Source: Miscanthus floridulus (Eukaryota; Streptophyta; Magnoliopsida; Poales; Poaceae). From it: a stretch of 64,000 nucleotides of DNA. The DNA lies in contig NC_089582.1 in the NCBI RefSeq assembly GCF_019320115.1, positions 119,953,856-120,017,855 on the forward strand, given 5' to 3'. Positions 21,781 through 34,000 of this stretch are shown here, piece by piece (the stretch's first letter is position 1; every line of letters begins with the position of its first letter). The notes under the pieces are model-generated. The model had not been told where the DNA came from. It searched no databases and worked only from the letters and a program-made list of their open reading frames with translations. A program made the position numbers and the translations under genes.

Positions 21781-24700
21781 AGTAACCCTATTAGGCCATG
21801 TAACTGGTCAAAAATCATAGTTGAGTAAAAAGGTAAACAAATCAAATGTAATTCAAATTCAAATTATAAAAGTCCTTTTTGCCCCTTCTGTCTATTTCAA
21901 AATCCATTTGGAATTTGGGGGTGTGACAAAAAGCAAAGTTGAAGCTTATTTTATAAGGATCAACTTTGGTATTCAAAGTTTTTAAAGTTTATATATAAAA
22001 TTTGGAGTAATTTTGAAATGATTCAAATGCTCAAATGCACCCCAAATTCAAATTTCAAAATGGAGGCAGAATTTGAAAATGTTCATTTAAGCAAAGTTGT
22101 AGAACTTGAAATGTTGAGCAACTTTTATTTTTGGAGATTTTCAACTTCTTTAGAAAATTTGGCAGTAATTTGAATTTTAAAACGGATGGCAATTCTATAA
22201 TTCTGGTGAACAGTGCACGACCACCGCCCCACCGCCGGCGTCCTTTCTCCGGTCTTCCAGACGCGCCCGTGGCCGCCCTCGACTTTGCGCTAGCATGAGA
22301 TGGTCACTGCGTGTCATTCCCTCACTCTCTTGGCCACGCTATAAAGCTCCGACGCCATCATCGGCTTTTCTTTCTCTCCTCTGTTTCCCGCCGCCGCCGC
22401 CGCCTTAGCTCCATCGAGCTCCCCTCGCCTCCTCAGCGCAAGCCAGTCTCGGCAAAGCAGTGTTCTAGCTCCATCTCCTCATGAACCCATCCCACCAACT
22501 GTGGTTGTCTGAGTCCACCGAGAACCGCCGCTAGCGACCCTTCTTCCTCGCGGCCGGCGACCTCACCCGAAGTTCCGTTTCACCGCGGCCAGCGTCATCC
22601 GGTGAGCCGTTGCCCTTGCCTATTGTCTCTACAGCTTCGTCTCAATGCTATGGTGCTTAATCCATTCTTGCTTGGTCGTTTTGCCCACTGTAGTCACTGG
22701 AACACCGTCGTCGACAAAGTCTGCTCCGCCATGATCGCTGTCACCGTCGACCCGCGTCACCATAGCTTCTCCGGTCTCGTTCTTTGCTCCAACATGATCG
22801 TGGTGAGCTGCTGAACCTTCCTGTGCCTTTTGTTTGATCTCTACTAACCTCGATTCACCGGCATAGCACCACTGTGCTGTTGCATCCGCCATGGCTGGCA
22901 TCAGCCTTGATTCCTGCTGTAATAGCTTAAGTTAATGCCTTCAATCGATGCGTCTAGTCATGGTGATTGTTTTGGTACCTTGGTCGTCGCCGTTGGACTC
23001 ACCATCGGTGAGTTAGCGTTGGTCAGCGCCGTCATCGTCGCGGTCAAAGCCGAAGGTTAGGGATGACAAATGGGTCCCGTATGTCGGCGACTATGTAGTT
23101 CAAAATGGAATTTTTCTATTTTCAGAAATGGATGAATAGTGTCTATTTTTGTTATTTTTGTGTAGATTTATTTAGAGCTCCAAAAATTATGAAAATTTTT
23201 GTGTGACCTCTCTGTGATGAATATTATTTAGGAAAAATATGAAATATTGATTTACGGTACTTTTTGAATATGATGAAAATTGCTCAATTAATTGATAAAT
23301 GTAATTTCCATGATTTTTGTAGGCCAAACTCCAAAAATTATGAAATTTGTTTAGGTACACTAATTTGTCATGAGGAAGCTTACATAAAATTTTGAGGTCT
23401 TTGGAACAAGTTTGTTTTGGGCTTATTTCCAAATTAATTCAAAAATGAATAAAAACCCTAAGTGTTAGGTTAGAGTTTGATTTTTGTTTTGGTCATGTTT
23501 TGTGACCAGTAGGGTTTCAAGATCAATTTGGTCAAGTCACTTAGTCATAAGCCCTAGGTCATTAAAGTGTTGGTTAGAGTTTAGTTAATGAGTGATTTCA
23601 TTCATTAAGGGTAGAACTTTGGAGTGAAACTTTGGGTAGTTCTTTAGAAGAATGTAGGGTTTCTTAATAAACATTTTTGTGTGGTACTTGATGGTAGAAT
23701 TGCAAGTTGGTTTTGTTGGCTTGCAACTGTACCATGAAGGAAAGTTGTACTCAAGGTGTTATTATATTTCATGCACCATAAAAGCATCATGTTTACATTA
23801 TCATCATGTTGTAAGCATATGTTATTATTTCATGTAGAATCCGAGAGTGAATCGATCCTAGTTGAGCAAGTTGTGGAAAAATCCCTGGTTGTTTCAGGAT
23901 TCGATATTTGTGGTACTTATCCGGAACCCGAGATCGTCAACGAAGGCAAGCCCCGATTTATGCATTAAACCATTACCTTGTTTACTTTGAAAAGTTTATC
24001 ACCTATGTTACCTATTGCATTAAGTTGATTATTTCAAATGTTACCTACTTGATGCATTGCCTACCTTGTTAATTGTTTACCATCCTTGAAGATGATTTCA
24101 TTTACAAAGGCGTATAATGCTTAGTATGCTTTATGGTAGGCTTTCAAAGTAAAAGTTTCGATACAATCAAAGATGGCATCTTGGCCAAAGAAAGAAAGAA
24201 GGTAGAATGAACTAGAGACTAGTCGGGTGACTTATCTTGAATATTGGGTAATGTTGCCAACTATGTCGCTTAAAGGCCACTCATTGTGGATCTTTTGAAC
24301 GAGACACTTTGTAGTACTGGTCACATACTCCGGTAAGCCTACTTTGGCTAATCCAATACTAAGATGAATGCCCACGCACTGGGAGTGGAGAGATGGCGGG
24401 AGTAGCGGGTACCCTCACGGCTGGAATGTGGCCGGATTGGAGGTGTGCTGTGCTCTCGGGTCTCTCGGGTGGCATGGAGATGACTTAGTATAGGAGGATC
24501 CGGTAGCGAGGTTGATATATGCAAGATTAAGTTCTACATATGTTGTGTGATAAGGAATCCCCAGCTGGGACTTGAATCAATTCAAATTGCCGGTGCTCTA
24601 CGGATATGGAGACTCATTCATTACAGAAGTAATGCTGGACTGGTGAATTACTAAAATTTGAGAAAAGGAATGGAATGAAAAGAATTGGAACATGGAATAT

Positions 24701-25340
24701 GAACACTTAGTTTGATATAATGAACTAAGAAGACTTAGGGGTAAAACTTGAAAATAGGATCAAGAATAGTAAGCTTTTGGCAAAGAACTTTTGAATCTTG
24801 CTACATCCTTACCTTGCCCCAACACCTGCTTCTCTAAAGTTTTTCACCCCATTTTTACATCGGGTTAGTCTTGTTGAGTACTTTTGTACTCAGGGTTATT
24901 AACCCTTGTTGCAGGTGAGTCGCATGCGCATGCTTGTTTTGGTCCCTGCTGCATGTCAGTGTTTGAAGTTGATGACGATGAGGAATGATGAATGACCTTT
25001 GGACAAGGCACTAGTTTGTATGAAAAATAATGTTAATGTAATATTATCCCGCTACTATGGTTGTATGACACTTATGGTTTTGTAAGTTTGAAACAACTGG
25101 TTTGTAATATTAAAACTTAAATATTCTGCTTTCTTATCTCCGATATGTATATTGAAAACTATTGTAATCTACAATGTCTGTGATTGAGATCCTGTTCAGA
25201 AAAGATTCGTGGATGATTCGGGTTTCCCGAGGACACCCGATAGACCTGTTAAGTTGTTGGGAACTTGTGTACGCTATCAGAGGTCTGTTGAGACAACAAT
25301 AGATGCACGTGGGCTCGATTTCTTAGAAGGTTCTACCACA
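21781..25340 (+). repeat. E3 5' LTR, 5'-truncated
   Basis: Aligns with 31321-34885 from base one. TATA box GCTATAAAGC at 22338-22347, then a C/T-rich leader. A 252-bp sample at the 3' end differs from the other LTR at about 17 sites (~7%), mostly transitions. A 70-codon ORF at 23756-23968 recurs at the same place in the other LTR. No other gene. Confidence 0.92.
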
Positions 25341-25342
25341 GC

Positions 25343-25354
25343 TGGTATCAGAGC
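25343..25354 (+). promoter_or_regulatory. E3 primer binding site (initiator Met tRNA)
   Basis: TGGTATCAGAGC starts two bases after the LTR end ACCACA. This is the standard plant Met-tRNA primer site for minus-strand cDNA synthesis. Confidence 0.93.
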
Positions 25355-25732
25355 AGGTCCTATCTAAGATCATTGTAGGTTACTTTGGAAAACCTTCAAA
25401 TTGATTTGGATCAAAGAAAGTAAACTTGATATTTTAAAGTTTATATTTCTTTCTTCTTACCTTTGATCCTTGATCTAGCCTCAATCCTATCTTATTTGAA
25501 AGTTCATGGCGGATAATATGATTAGGTTTGTCCTATGTATTAAAAATCTAGTACCTTTGATTATATAAATCTTTTGTACCTAGATTTGTAAGATTGATTC
25601 ATGCATCATGCTTGAACACCTTGCATAATAATTCCCCTTAAAAGTGGTTGGGTAAGTAATGTCAATCCCATTCTTGCTAACCTCCATTATCCTCAAGCTA
25701 TTCTTATAGTCCTACCCTAACTTCTACAGGCT

Positions 25733-26269
25733 ATGGCAAAGACCAAGATAACCACACATAAGTCCACCGGACCTCATGGAGTCCCTCATCACCAATTAGC
25801 ACTACAAAACCGTGAGCTTGGTGAAGGAAGTTCTAGGACCTTAGGAGATGAAGGATCTTCAAGCAATCCCACCAACATCGAGAACCTTACCATGGAGCTC
25901 AACACTCTTCATCGAGCTCATGCCAAAGATCAAGAGAAGCTGGCAGAAATGTGATGGGCCATCACCATGACCACCGAGCTACGGAATGAAGCCTGGACAC
26001 GAGAGGATGTAGCCAATGAACGCATCCATGAGTTGGAGTTCTACGTAGAAGACCTAGAGATGGACAATGCCATTCTTCATGAGAATGTCCACATGATGTA
26101 CGCTCAACTTCATCCTCCTCATGGGGATGGTGAAGTTATAGATGAAGAAATGATTGTAGATCCAGGAGAAATCCATGATGAAGAAGAGGAGGAGGTCCCT
26201 GAGGAATTAGTGTACTTCTTAGATGAAGATGAGGTCCCATCCGGTATGGACACGGACGCCGATGACTGA
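25733..26269 (+). pseudogene. E3 accessory ORF with histone H3 tail-like N-terminus
   Basis: A 179-codon ORF ahead of gag and in a different frame from it, broken once by TGA at 25952-25954. The start MAKTKITTHKSTG matches the H3 tail start MARTKQTARKSTG at 9 of 13 positions, and the following residues keep Pro and the Gln-Leu-Ala triplet with one extra residue. His replaces Arg at H3 position 8 and at a later position, each one transition from an Arg codon. The rest is a coiled-coil-like stretch (ENLTMELNTLHRAHAKDQEK; NERIHELEFYVEDLEMDNA) ending in a very acidic tail (HDEEEEEVPEELVYFLDEDE). I know no established function. A nucleosome, chaperone or chromodomain partner role is only inferred. 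Confidence 0.6.
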
Positions 26270-26429
26270 GAGCTTGGAGTAGTAATAGTTCCTTTACTAC
26301 TTTTCTAGTAAACTAGGGTTGTCTTGTGGGATACAAGACATGTAATATAAATAAGTAACCCTTTGTAGCATGAAATCTTTTAACTGCTTTCAATAAATAA
26401 TAATGTAAATAAACGTGTCTCTCTAACAG

Positions 26430-27560
26430 ATGCCTCGTCCTATCACCCGAGCTGGTGCAAGTACCTTGCAAGACCATGATGATATCCCAAATCCTCCACC
26501 AATGCCTCCAACTATGGTAGATGCCATAGCCGCACTCGTCAATGCAATGATAGAGAATGCTAGGTTGTTAAGGGAATTGACTCAGAACCAACAGGCACCA
26601 CACCCTAATCGTGGCCGCCGTAATAATGGAAATGATGAGTCAACCTATATCGATTTTACTAACACACGTTCGCTTGTGTTCTCTAAGGTAGAAGAGCCTT
26701 TAGAAGCTGATGATTGGCTCCAGACAATGGAGCAAAAGTTTGAGCTGATTCACTGTACCGAGATTCAGAAACCAAGGTTTGCGGCACAACAACTCCGAGG
26801 AGCTACTGGTGCCTGGTGGGCAAATTTGGTAGCTGTACAGCCTGCTGGTCACCAAATCACCTGGATGGAGTTTAAGAATGCCTTTAGGGCACACTATATT
26901 CCAGATGGTGTGATGACCATGAAGTTAGAAGAGTTTTTGGCTCTTAAGCAAGGGGAGCACCCGGTGATGCACTATATTAGGCGCTTCAATCACCTATCAC
27001 AGTATGCTATAGAGTATGTGAATACTGACAGGAAGAAGAAGAATCATTTCCTAAGAGGTATGAACACCAAACTTCAGACCATGATGGCAACTTGTGGCAA
27101 CGCAACTTATCATGAGACAGTCAACATTGCTATCGCTTCAGAGAAGAATTACCGCCGACACAAGGAGGCGAAGAAAAAGAGAGTATCTACTTCCGGATCA
27201 TCAAGTGGAAAGCGTTAAAAGATGGTCTACCATCCTCAGAATCATGGCCGTGTGCCATTCCGCCCACAACAAAGCCAAAGTAGGCAGCAAATCTTTATTC
27301 GCCTTGCAATTAATATGCCTTATCCTCATCAAGCACCGCAGCAGCAAAATAATACAAATAATGCAAATCGCACTGCTACTCTCTAGAATCACAATTATCC
27401 ATGTTATAATTGTGGTAAACCTAGACACTTTTCCCGAGAATGTCCGTATCCCAGGAAGAGTAATCCTAATGCACCTAAAGCTCCTGTTACTCAAGCTCAG
27501 AATCAGTACAAGGGCAATGCTCAGAATAGTCAGAAGGGTCAGGCTGAGAAGAAAACTGGA
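26430..27560 (+). pseudogene. E3 gag
   Basis: Starts at ATG 26430 (MPRPITRAGAS) and runs in the frame that continues to the chromodomain. Capsid-like core: EPLEADDWLQTMEQKFELI, RFAAQQLRGATGAWW, and MKLEEFLALKQGEHPVMHYI. An intact CCHC knuckle CYNCGKPRHFSREC lies at codons 325-338. Stops at 27216 (TAA) and about 27385 (TAG) interrupt it after the core. It forms the particle and binds element RNA in living copies. Confidence 0.9.
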
Positions 27561-28740
27561 AGGGTCTTCTATACTCAGGTGGAATCTATTCCAGAAGGAG
27601 AACCAGTAATGATTGGTATGTTTCCCATTGCTAAGCATCTTTCAATTACCTTATTTGATTCTAGTGCATCCCATACATTCATCAATCGTACATTTGTTGT
27701 GAAGCATGGGATAACTATTGGGGAAACAAAAGAACCATATCATATACAGTCGCTCGGGGGATGAATCTATACAAGGGAGATAGTTCAGCATGTACCTATT
27801 GATTTGGGAGGATATGAGTTCCCTACCAACATGCTGATATTAAAGGATCAAGATATAGATGTGATCCTTGGTATGAACTGGTTAACTCAACACGGGGCTA
27901 TCATAGATGTCATGCATAGAACCATAAGGGTAAATGTACCTGACAGCAAAACCCAACTTCTTATCCAACTTCCCTTTCCTAAGAGTATGGTTGGAATAGT
28001 CTGTGCAACTACTGTTGAAGAAGCCGAGAAAATTCTAGTGGTATGTGAATTTACGGATGTCTTTCCCGATGATCTGCATGGTCTGCCACCAGATCAAGAT
28101 GTAGAGTTTAGAATTGATCTGAAACTAGGAACGGCACCTATGTCCAGAAGAGCATATAGGATGCCACCCAAAGAACTAGTAGAATTAAAAATCCAACTAC
28201 AAGAGTTGTTAGACAAGGGTTTCATTCAACCCAGTTCATCACCTTGGGGATGCCCTGCTATCTTCATGAAGAAAAAGGACCAAACCTTAAGGTTATGTAT
28301 TGACTATCGACCGTTAAATGAAGTCACCATAAAGAACAAATACCCCTTACCCCGAATTGATTTGCTTTTTGATCAACTTGTAGGAGCTAAGGTGTTCTCG
28401 AAGATAGACTTGAGATCAGGCTATCACCAGATTAAGATCAAACGGGAAGATGTGCCGAAGACAGCATTTACTACCCGATATGGTCTATATGAGTATTTAG
28501 TCATGTCTTTTAGGATGACCAATGCCCCGGCTCATTTCATGTACCTGATAAACTCAGTTTTCATGCCCGAGTTGGATAAGTTTGTAGTGGTGTTCATTGA
28601 TGACATTCTTATCTATTCTAAGAGCAAAGAGGAACATGTAGAACATCTCCGCATTGTTCTACAATGATTAAGAGACCACAAATTATATGCCAAATTCAGT
28701 AAATGTGCATTCTGGTTAGAGGAAGTACAATTTCTAGGTC
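27561..28740 (+). pseudogene. E3 protease and reverse transcriptase
   Basis: Continues the gag frame. The protease catalytic motif reads Asp-Ser-Ser at codons 410-412 (LFDSSASHTFINR) where Asp-Ser-Gly is usual, so this copy should be inactive. RT has [39 protein letters not shown], the Asp of [13 protein letters not shown] and the catalytic FIDD at codons 722-725. Stops lie at 27762 and 28665. It copies element RNA to DNA in living copies. Confidence 0.93.
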
Positions 28741-29600
28741 ATGTGTTATCTGCTAAAGGTATAGCTGTTGATCCGAGCAAGGTAGAAGAAGTCCTTAACT
28801 GGAAAGCACCTACCAGTGTTCATCAAGTTCATAGTTTTCTGGGGTTGGCAGGTTATTATCGTCGGTTCATCCCTGACTTCTCCAGAATTGCGAAGCCGAT
28901 TACTGAACTGCTAAAAAATCAAACTAAGTTTGTATGGTCAACAGAATGTGAGAAGGCCTTTCAAACATTAAAGAAGTTGCTGACAACTGCACCAGTATTA
29001 GCATAACCTGATATCGAGAGGCCGTTTGATATCTATTGTGATGCATCTAGAATTGGTATTGGCTATGTTCTTATGCAAGAAGGCAGAGTCATAGCGTATG
29101 CTTTTAGACAACTCAAGAAGCATGAAGAACATTATCCCACCCATGATCTTGAATTAGCCGCTGTTGTTCATGCACTCAAGGTTTGGCGACATTATTTATT
29201 GGGCAATATCTGTCATATCTATACGGATCACAAAAGTTTGAAATATATCTTCACTCAGTCAGAGTTGAATATGAGGCAAAGAAGATGGTTAGAACTTATC
29301 AAAGATTATGACTTAGAAGTGCATTATTATCCAAGCAAGGCTAATGTGGTTGCCGATGCCCTGAGTCGCAAGAGTCATTGCCATTGTCTGACTGTGAAAC
29401 CTATGTAATGAACATTGTGTCAAGAGATGGAGCATCTGAATTTACAAATTATAGAACAAGGTTCCCTGTACAATATTGCAGTTGAGTCTACTATCAAAGA
29501 TTATATCACTGTTGCTCAATGAAAAAGTAAGGGTATAGCCCATATCAAGGATAAAGTCAGATCTGGAAAACCAACATGTTTCAATATTGATGAATCCTAT
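28741..29600 (+). pseudogene. E3 RNase H and linker
   Basis: Same frame. The connection domain [20 protein letters not shown] is followed by RNase H with the Asp of [12 protein letters not shown], Glu of [19 protein letters not shown] and Asp of [12 protein letters not shown], ending VVADALSRK. Stops at 29004 and 29406 and one near 29520 are in frame; the first replaces a usual Gln and is a C-to-T change. Confidence 0.92.
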
Positions 29601-30490
29601 GTTGTATGGTTCAAAGATAGATTGGTAGTACCCAAAAGTCTAGAGCTGTGAAAGCAGATTCTTGATGAAGCTCATTCTATAAGATACTCCATTCATCCAG
29701 GTAGCAACAAAATGTATCATGATCTGAGAAAGAGATATTGGTGGACCAAAATGAAAATAGAAATAGCTCAATATGTGGCCAAATGTGATACTTGTGAGAG
29801 AGTCAAAGCGGTTCACATGAAGACTGCAGGTCCATTACATTCATTGCCAGTTCCATCATGGAAGTGGGAAGATATCTGTATGGACTTCATCGTGGGATTG
29901 CCTAGGACATCTGCAGGCTACAATTCAATATGGGTTATTGTTGATCATCTAACCAAGATAGCTCATTTCTTACTAGTCAGAGATAAATATCAAGCGGAAC
30001 AGTATGCAAAGCTTTATCTTGATAGAATCTTCAGTCTGCATGGGGCACCCAAGACCATTGTCTCTGACAGAGGGTCATTGTTCGTATCCAAGTTTTGGAA
30101 AAGTTTACATGAGTCTTTGGGAACTAAACTTATTCGTAGTTCTGCTTATCATCCGCAAATAGATGGACAGACTGAAAGGGTAAATCAAATTCTTGAAGAT
30201 ATGTTGAGAGCATGTGTCCTTTCCTATAGTGCTAAATGGGATGAATGCCTTCCCTTAGCTGAATTCTCATATAACAATAGCTATCAAGAGAGCATTAAAA
30301 TGGCACCATTCGAAGCATTGTATGGCCGTAGATGCCAGACACCTTTAAATTGGTTAGAAGCTAGAGAACATTGGTTCTTTGGGCCGGATGTGGTCAAGGA
30401 AGCTGAACAGAAAGTTAAACTCATACAAGCTAATATGAAGGTAGCTCAATCCCGATAGAAAAGCTATGCTGATAAGAGGAGATGACCGCT
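29601..30490 (+). pseudogene. E3 integrase
   Basis: Same frame. The HHCC zinc domain runs from about 29655 (DEAHSIRYSIHPGSNKMY, with the two His) to CDTCERVK. The core has Asp1152 in CMDFIVGLP, Asp1213 in VSDRGSLF and Glu1249 in GQTERVNQ, 35 residues after the second Asp, so the DD35E triad is complete. Stops near 29649, 30456 and 30482 fit single C-to-T changes. Confidence 0.93.
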
Positions 30491-30500
30491 AGAATTCAAA

Positions 30501-30926
30501 GTGGGAGATCATGTCTACCTCAAGGTATCACCGATGAAAGGAGTTCATCGTTTTGGGATTCGGGGAAAGTTGGCGCCCCGTTATGTCGGTCCTTTTCAAA
30601 TCCAACAACGATGTGGACTGATCGCCTATCGTGTCAAGCTACTAGATCACATGTCAACTATGCATGATATCTTCCATGTATCCCAGTTAAAGAAGTGTCT
30701 TCAAGTACCTAACCAAGTGATCGACTTTGGTGATGTAGAACTAGAACCTGATTTGACTTATGCTGAGTACCCCATTAGAGTCTTAGATCAGAAAGATCGA
30801 GTCACTCGAAGACATACAATCAAGTTCTACAAAGTACAATGGAATCAACACACTGAAGATGAAGCTACTTGGGAGTCCGAGGATTACTTAGAAGAAAACT
30901 TTCCTGACTTCTTCGCTTCTATTTAG
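30501..30926 (+). pseudogene. E3 integrase C-terminus with chromodomain
   Basis: Same frame to TAG at 30924-30926. A GPF-like block (GKLAPRYVGPFQI) and YRVKLLDHMSTMHDIFHVSQLK lead to a chromodomain from about codon 1447: YPIRVLDQKDRVTRRHTI, then KVQWNQHTEDEATWESEDYL. Aligned to HP1, the first two aromatic cage positions (Tyr, Trp) are present and the third is His, as in many plant chromoviruses. It is thought to steer integration to heterochromatin marks. Confidence 0.9.
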
Positions 30927-31096
30927 TTGCAATACCTTGTCTATGTTGTAACTTGTCTCTTTTGTCAAAAGAATGGAAAACCCCCTCACTAGCTTTTTGA
31001 ACAAAGTTTTGATGTGTTAGCTTGACACATTTTCTTTTCTATTACTTAGCCTTAGGTTTTAAATCTCAGGATGAGATTTCTTTAAGGGGGAAGGGT

Positions 31097-34000
31097 TGTA
31101 ACACCTCTGGTGTTTTGACCTAGCACTAAAACTTGACATGTCATCATATGCATTGCAAAGCATTCATAAAGTAGAAAAATTTGAATGCATTCACTAAATA
31201 AGCTTTATTTCATAAGTTGTTATGTTATGTGATGTAATGTGATTCAAAACTCTAAATAAAGATCATGACCACAAGGGTCAAATTTCATGTGATCATTGAG
31301 ACCATGTGTCAATTGACTCAAATAACCCTAATGGGCCATGTAACTGGTCAAAAATCATAGTTGAGTAAAAAGGTAAACAAATCAAATGTGAATTCAAATT
31401 CAAATTATAAAAGTCCTTTTTGCCCCTTCTGTCTATTTCAAAATCCATTTTGAATTTGGGGGTGTGACAAAAAGCAAAGTTGAAGCTTATTTTATAAGGA
31501 TCAACTTTGGTATTCAAAGTTTTTAAAGTTTACATATAAAATTTGGAGTAATTTTGAAATGATTCAAATGCTCAAATACACCCTAAATTCAAATTTTAAA
31601 ATGGAGGCAGAATTTGAAAATGTTCATTTAAGCAAAGTTGTAGAACTTGAAATGTTGAGCAACTTTTATTTTTGGAGATTTTCAACTTCTTTAGAAAATT
31701 TGGGAGTCATTTGAATTTTAAAATGGATGGCAATTCTATAATTCTGGTGAACAGTGCACGACCACCGCCCCACTGCCGGCGTCCTTTCTCTGGTCTTCTA
31801 GATGCGCCCATGGCCGCCCTCAGCTTCACGCTGACATGAGATGGTCACTGCATGTCGTTCCCTCGCTCTCTTGGCTGCGCTATAAAGCTCCGACGCCGTC
31901 ATCGGCTTTTCTTTCTCTCCTTTGTTTCCCGCCGCCACCGCCTAAGCTCCGTCGAGCTCCCCTCGCCTCCTCAGCGCAAGCCAGTCTTGGCAAAGCAGTG
32001 TTCTAGCTCCATCTCCTCCATGCGAACCCATCCCACCAACTATGGTTGTCTAAGTCCATCGAGAATTGCCACTAGCGACCCTTCTTCCTCGCGGTCGGCG
32101 ACCTCACCCGAAGTTCCGTTTCACCGCGGCCAGTGTCATCCGGTGAGCCGTTGCCCTTGCTTGTTGTCTCTACAGCTTCGTCTCGATGCTGTGGTGCTTA
32201 ATACATTCTTGCTTGGTCGTTTTGCCCACTGCAGTCACCGGAACACCGTCGTCGATGAAGTCTGCTCCGCCGTGACCGCTGTCACCGTCGACCCTCGTCA
32301 CCATCTCTTCTCCGGTCTCATTCTTTGCTCCAACATGATCGTGGTGAGCTGCTGAACCTTCCCGTGCCTTTTGTTTGATCTCTACCGGCCTTGATTCACT
32401 GGCGTAGCACCACCATGCTATTGCATCCGCCATGGCCGCCGTCAGCCTTGATTCCTGCTATAATAGCTTAAGTTAATGCCTTCAATCGATGCGTCTAGTC
32501 ATGGTGATTGTTTTGGTACCTTGGCCGTCGTCGTTGGACTCACCGTCGGTGAGTTAGCGTCGATCAGCGCCGTCATCGTCGTGGTCAAAGCCAAAGGTTA
32601 GGGATGACAAGTGGGTCCCGTAAGTCAGCGACTGTGTAGTTCAAAATGGAATTTTTCTATTTTCAGAAATGGATGAATAGTGTCTATTTTTGTTATTTTT
32701 GTGTAGATTTATTTAGAGCTCCAAAAATTATGACAATTTTTGTGTGATCTCTCTGTAATGAATGTTATTTAGGAAAAATATGAAATATTGATTTACAGTA
32801 CTTTTGGAATGTGATGAAAATTGCTCAATTAATTGATAAATGTAATTTCCATGATTTTTGTAGGCCACTTTATAACTCCAAAAAATATGAAATTTGTTTT
32901 GGTACACTAATTTGTCATGAGGAAGCGTAAATAAAATTTTGAGGTCATTTGGAACAAGTTCGTTTTGGGCTTATTTCCAAATTAATTTAAAAATGAATAA
33001 AAGCAAACCCTAAGAGTTAGGTTAGAGTTTGATTTTTGTTTTGGTCATGTTTTATGACCAGTAGGGTTTCAAGATCAATTTGGTCAAGTCACTTAGGTCA
33101 TAAACCCTAGGTCATTAAAGTGTTGGTTAGAGTTTAGTTAATGAGTGATTTCATTCATTAAGGGTAGAACTTTGGAGTGAAACTTTGGGTAGTTCTTTAG
33201 AAGAATGTAGGGTTTCTTAATAAACATTTTTGTGTGGTCCTTGATGGTAGAATTGCAAGTTGGTTTTGTTGGCTTGCAACTGTACCATGAAGGAAAGTTA
33301 TACTCAAGGTGTTATTATATTTCATGCACCATGAAAGCATCATGTTTACATTATCATCATGTTGTAAGCATATGTTTTTATTTCGTGTAGAATCCAAGAG
33401 TGAACCGGTCCTAGTTGAGCAAGTTGTGGAAGAATCCCCGGTTGTTTCAGGATTTGATATTTGTGGTACTGATCCGGAACCCAAGATCATCAACGAAGGC
33501 AAGCCCCGGTTTATGCATTAAACCATTACCTTGTTTACTTTGAAAAGTTTATCACCTATGTTACCTATTGCATTAAGTTGATTATTTCAAATGTTACCTA
33601 CTTGATGCATTGCCAACCTTGTTAATTGTTTACCATCCTTGAAGATGATTTCATTTACAAAGGCGTAGAATGCTTAATATGCTTTATGGTAGGCTTTCAA
33701 AGTAAAAGTTTCGATACAATCAAAGATGGCATCCTAGCCAAGGAAAGAAAGAAGGTAGAATGAACTAGAGACTAGTCGGGTGACTTATCTTGAATATTGG
33801 GTAATGTTGCCAACTATGTCGCTTAAAGTCCACTCATTGTGGATCTTCTGAATGAGACACTTTGTAGTACTGGTCACATACTCCGGTAAGCCTACTTTGG
33901 CTAATCCAATACTAAGACGAATGCCCACGCACTGGGAGTGGAGAGATGGCGGGAGTAGCGGGTACCCTCATGGCTGGAATGTGGCTGGATTGGAGGTGTG

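Noticed and set aside
22602..22901. ORFs on both strands in the E3 LTR (also at 32170-32433)
   Set aside because: C/T-rich leader of the LTR; overlapping frames and no known domain.
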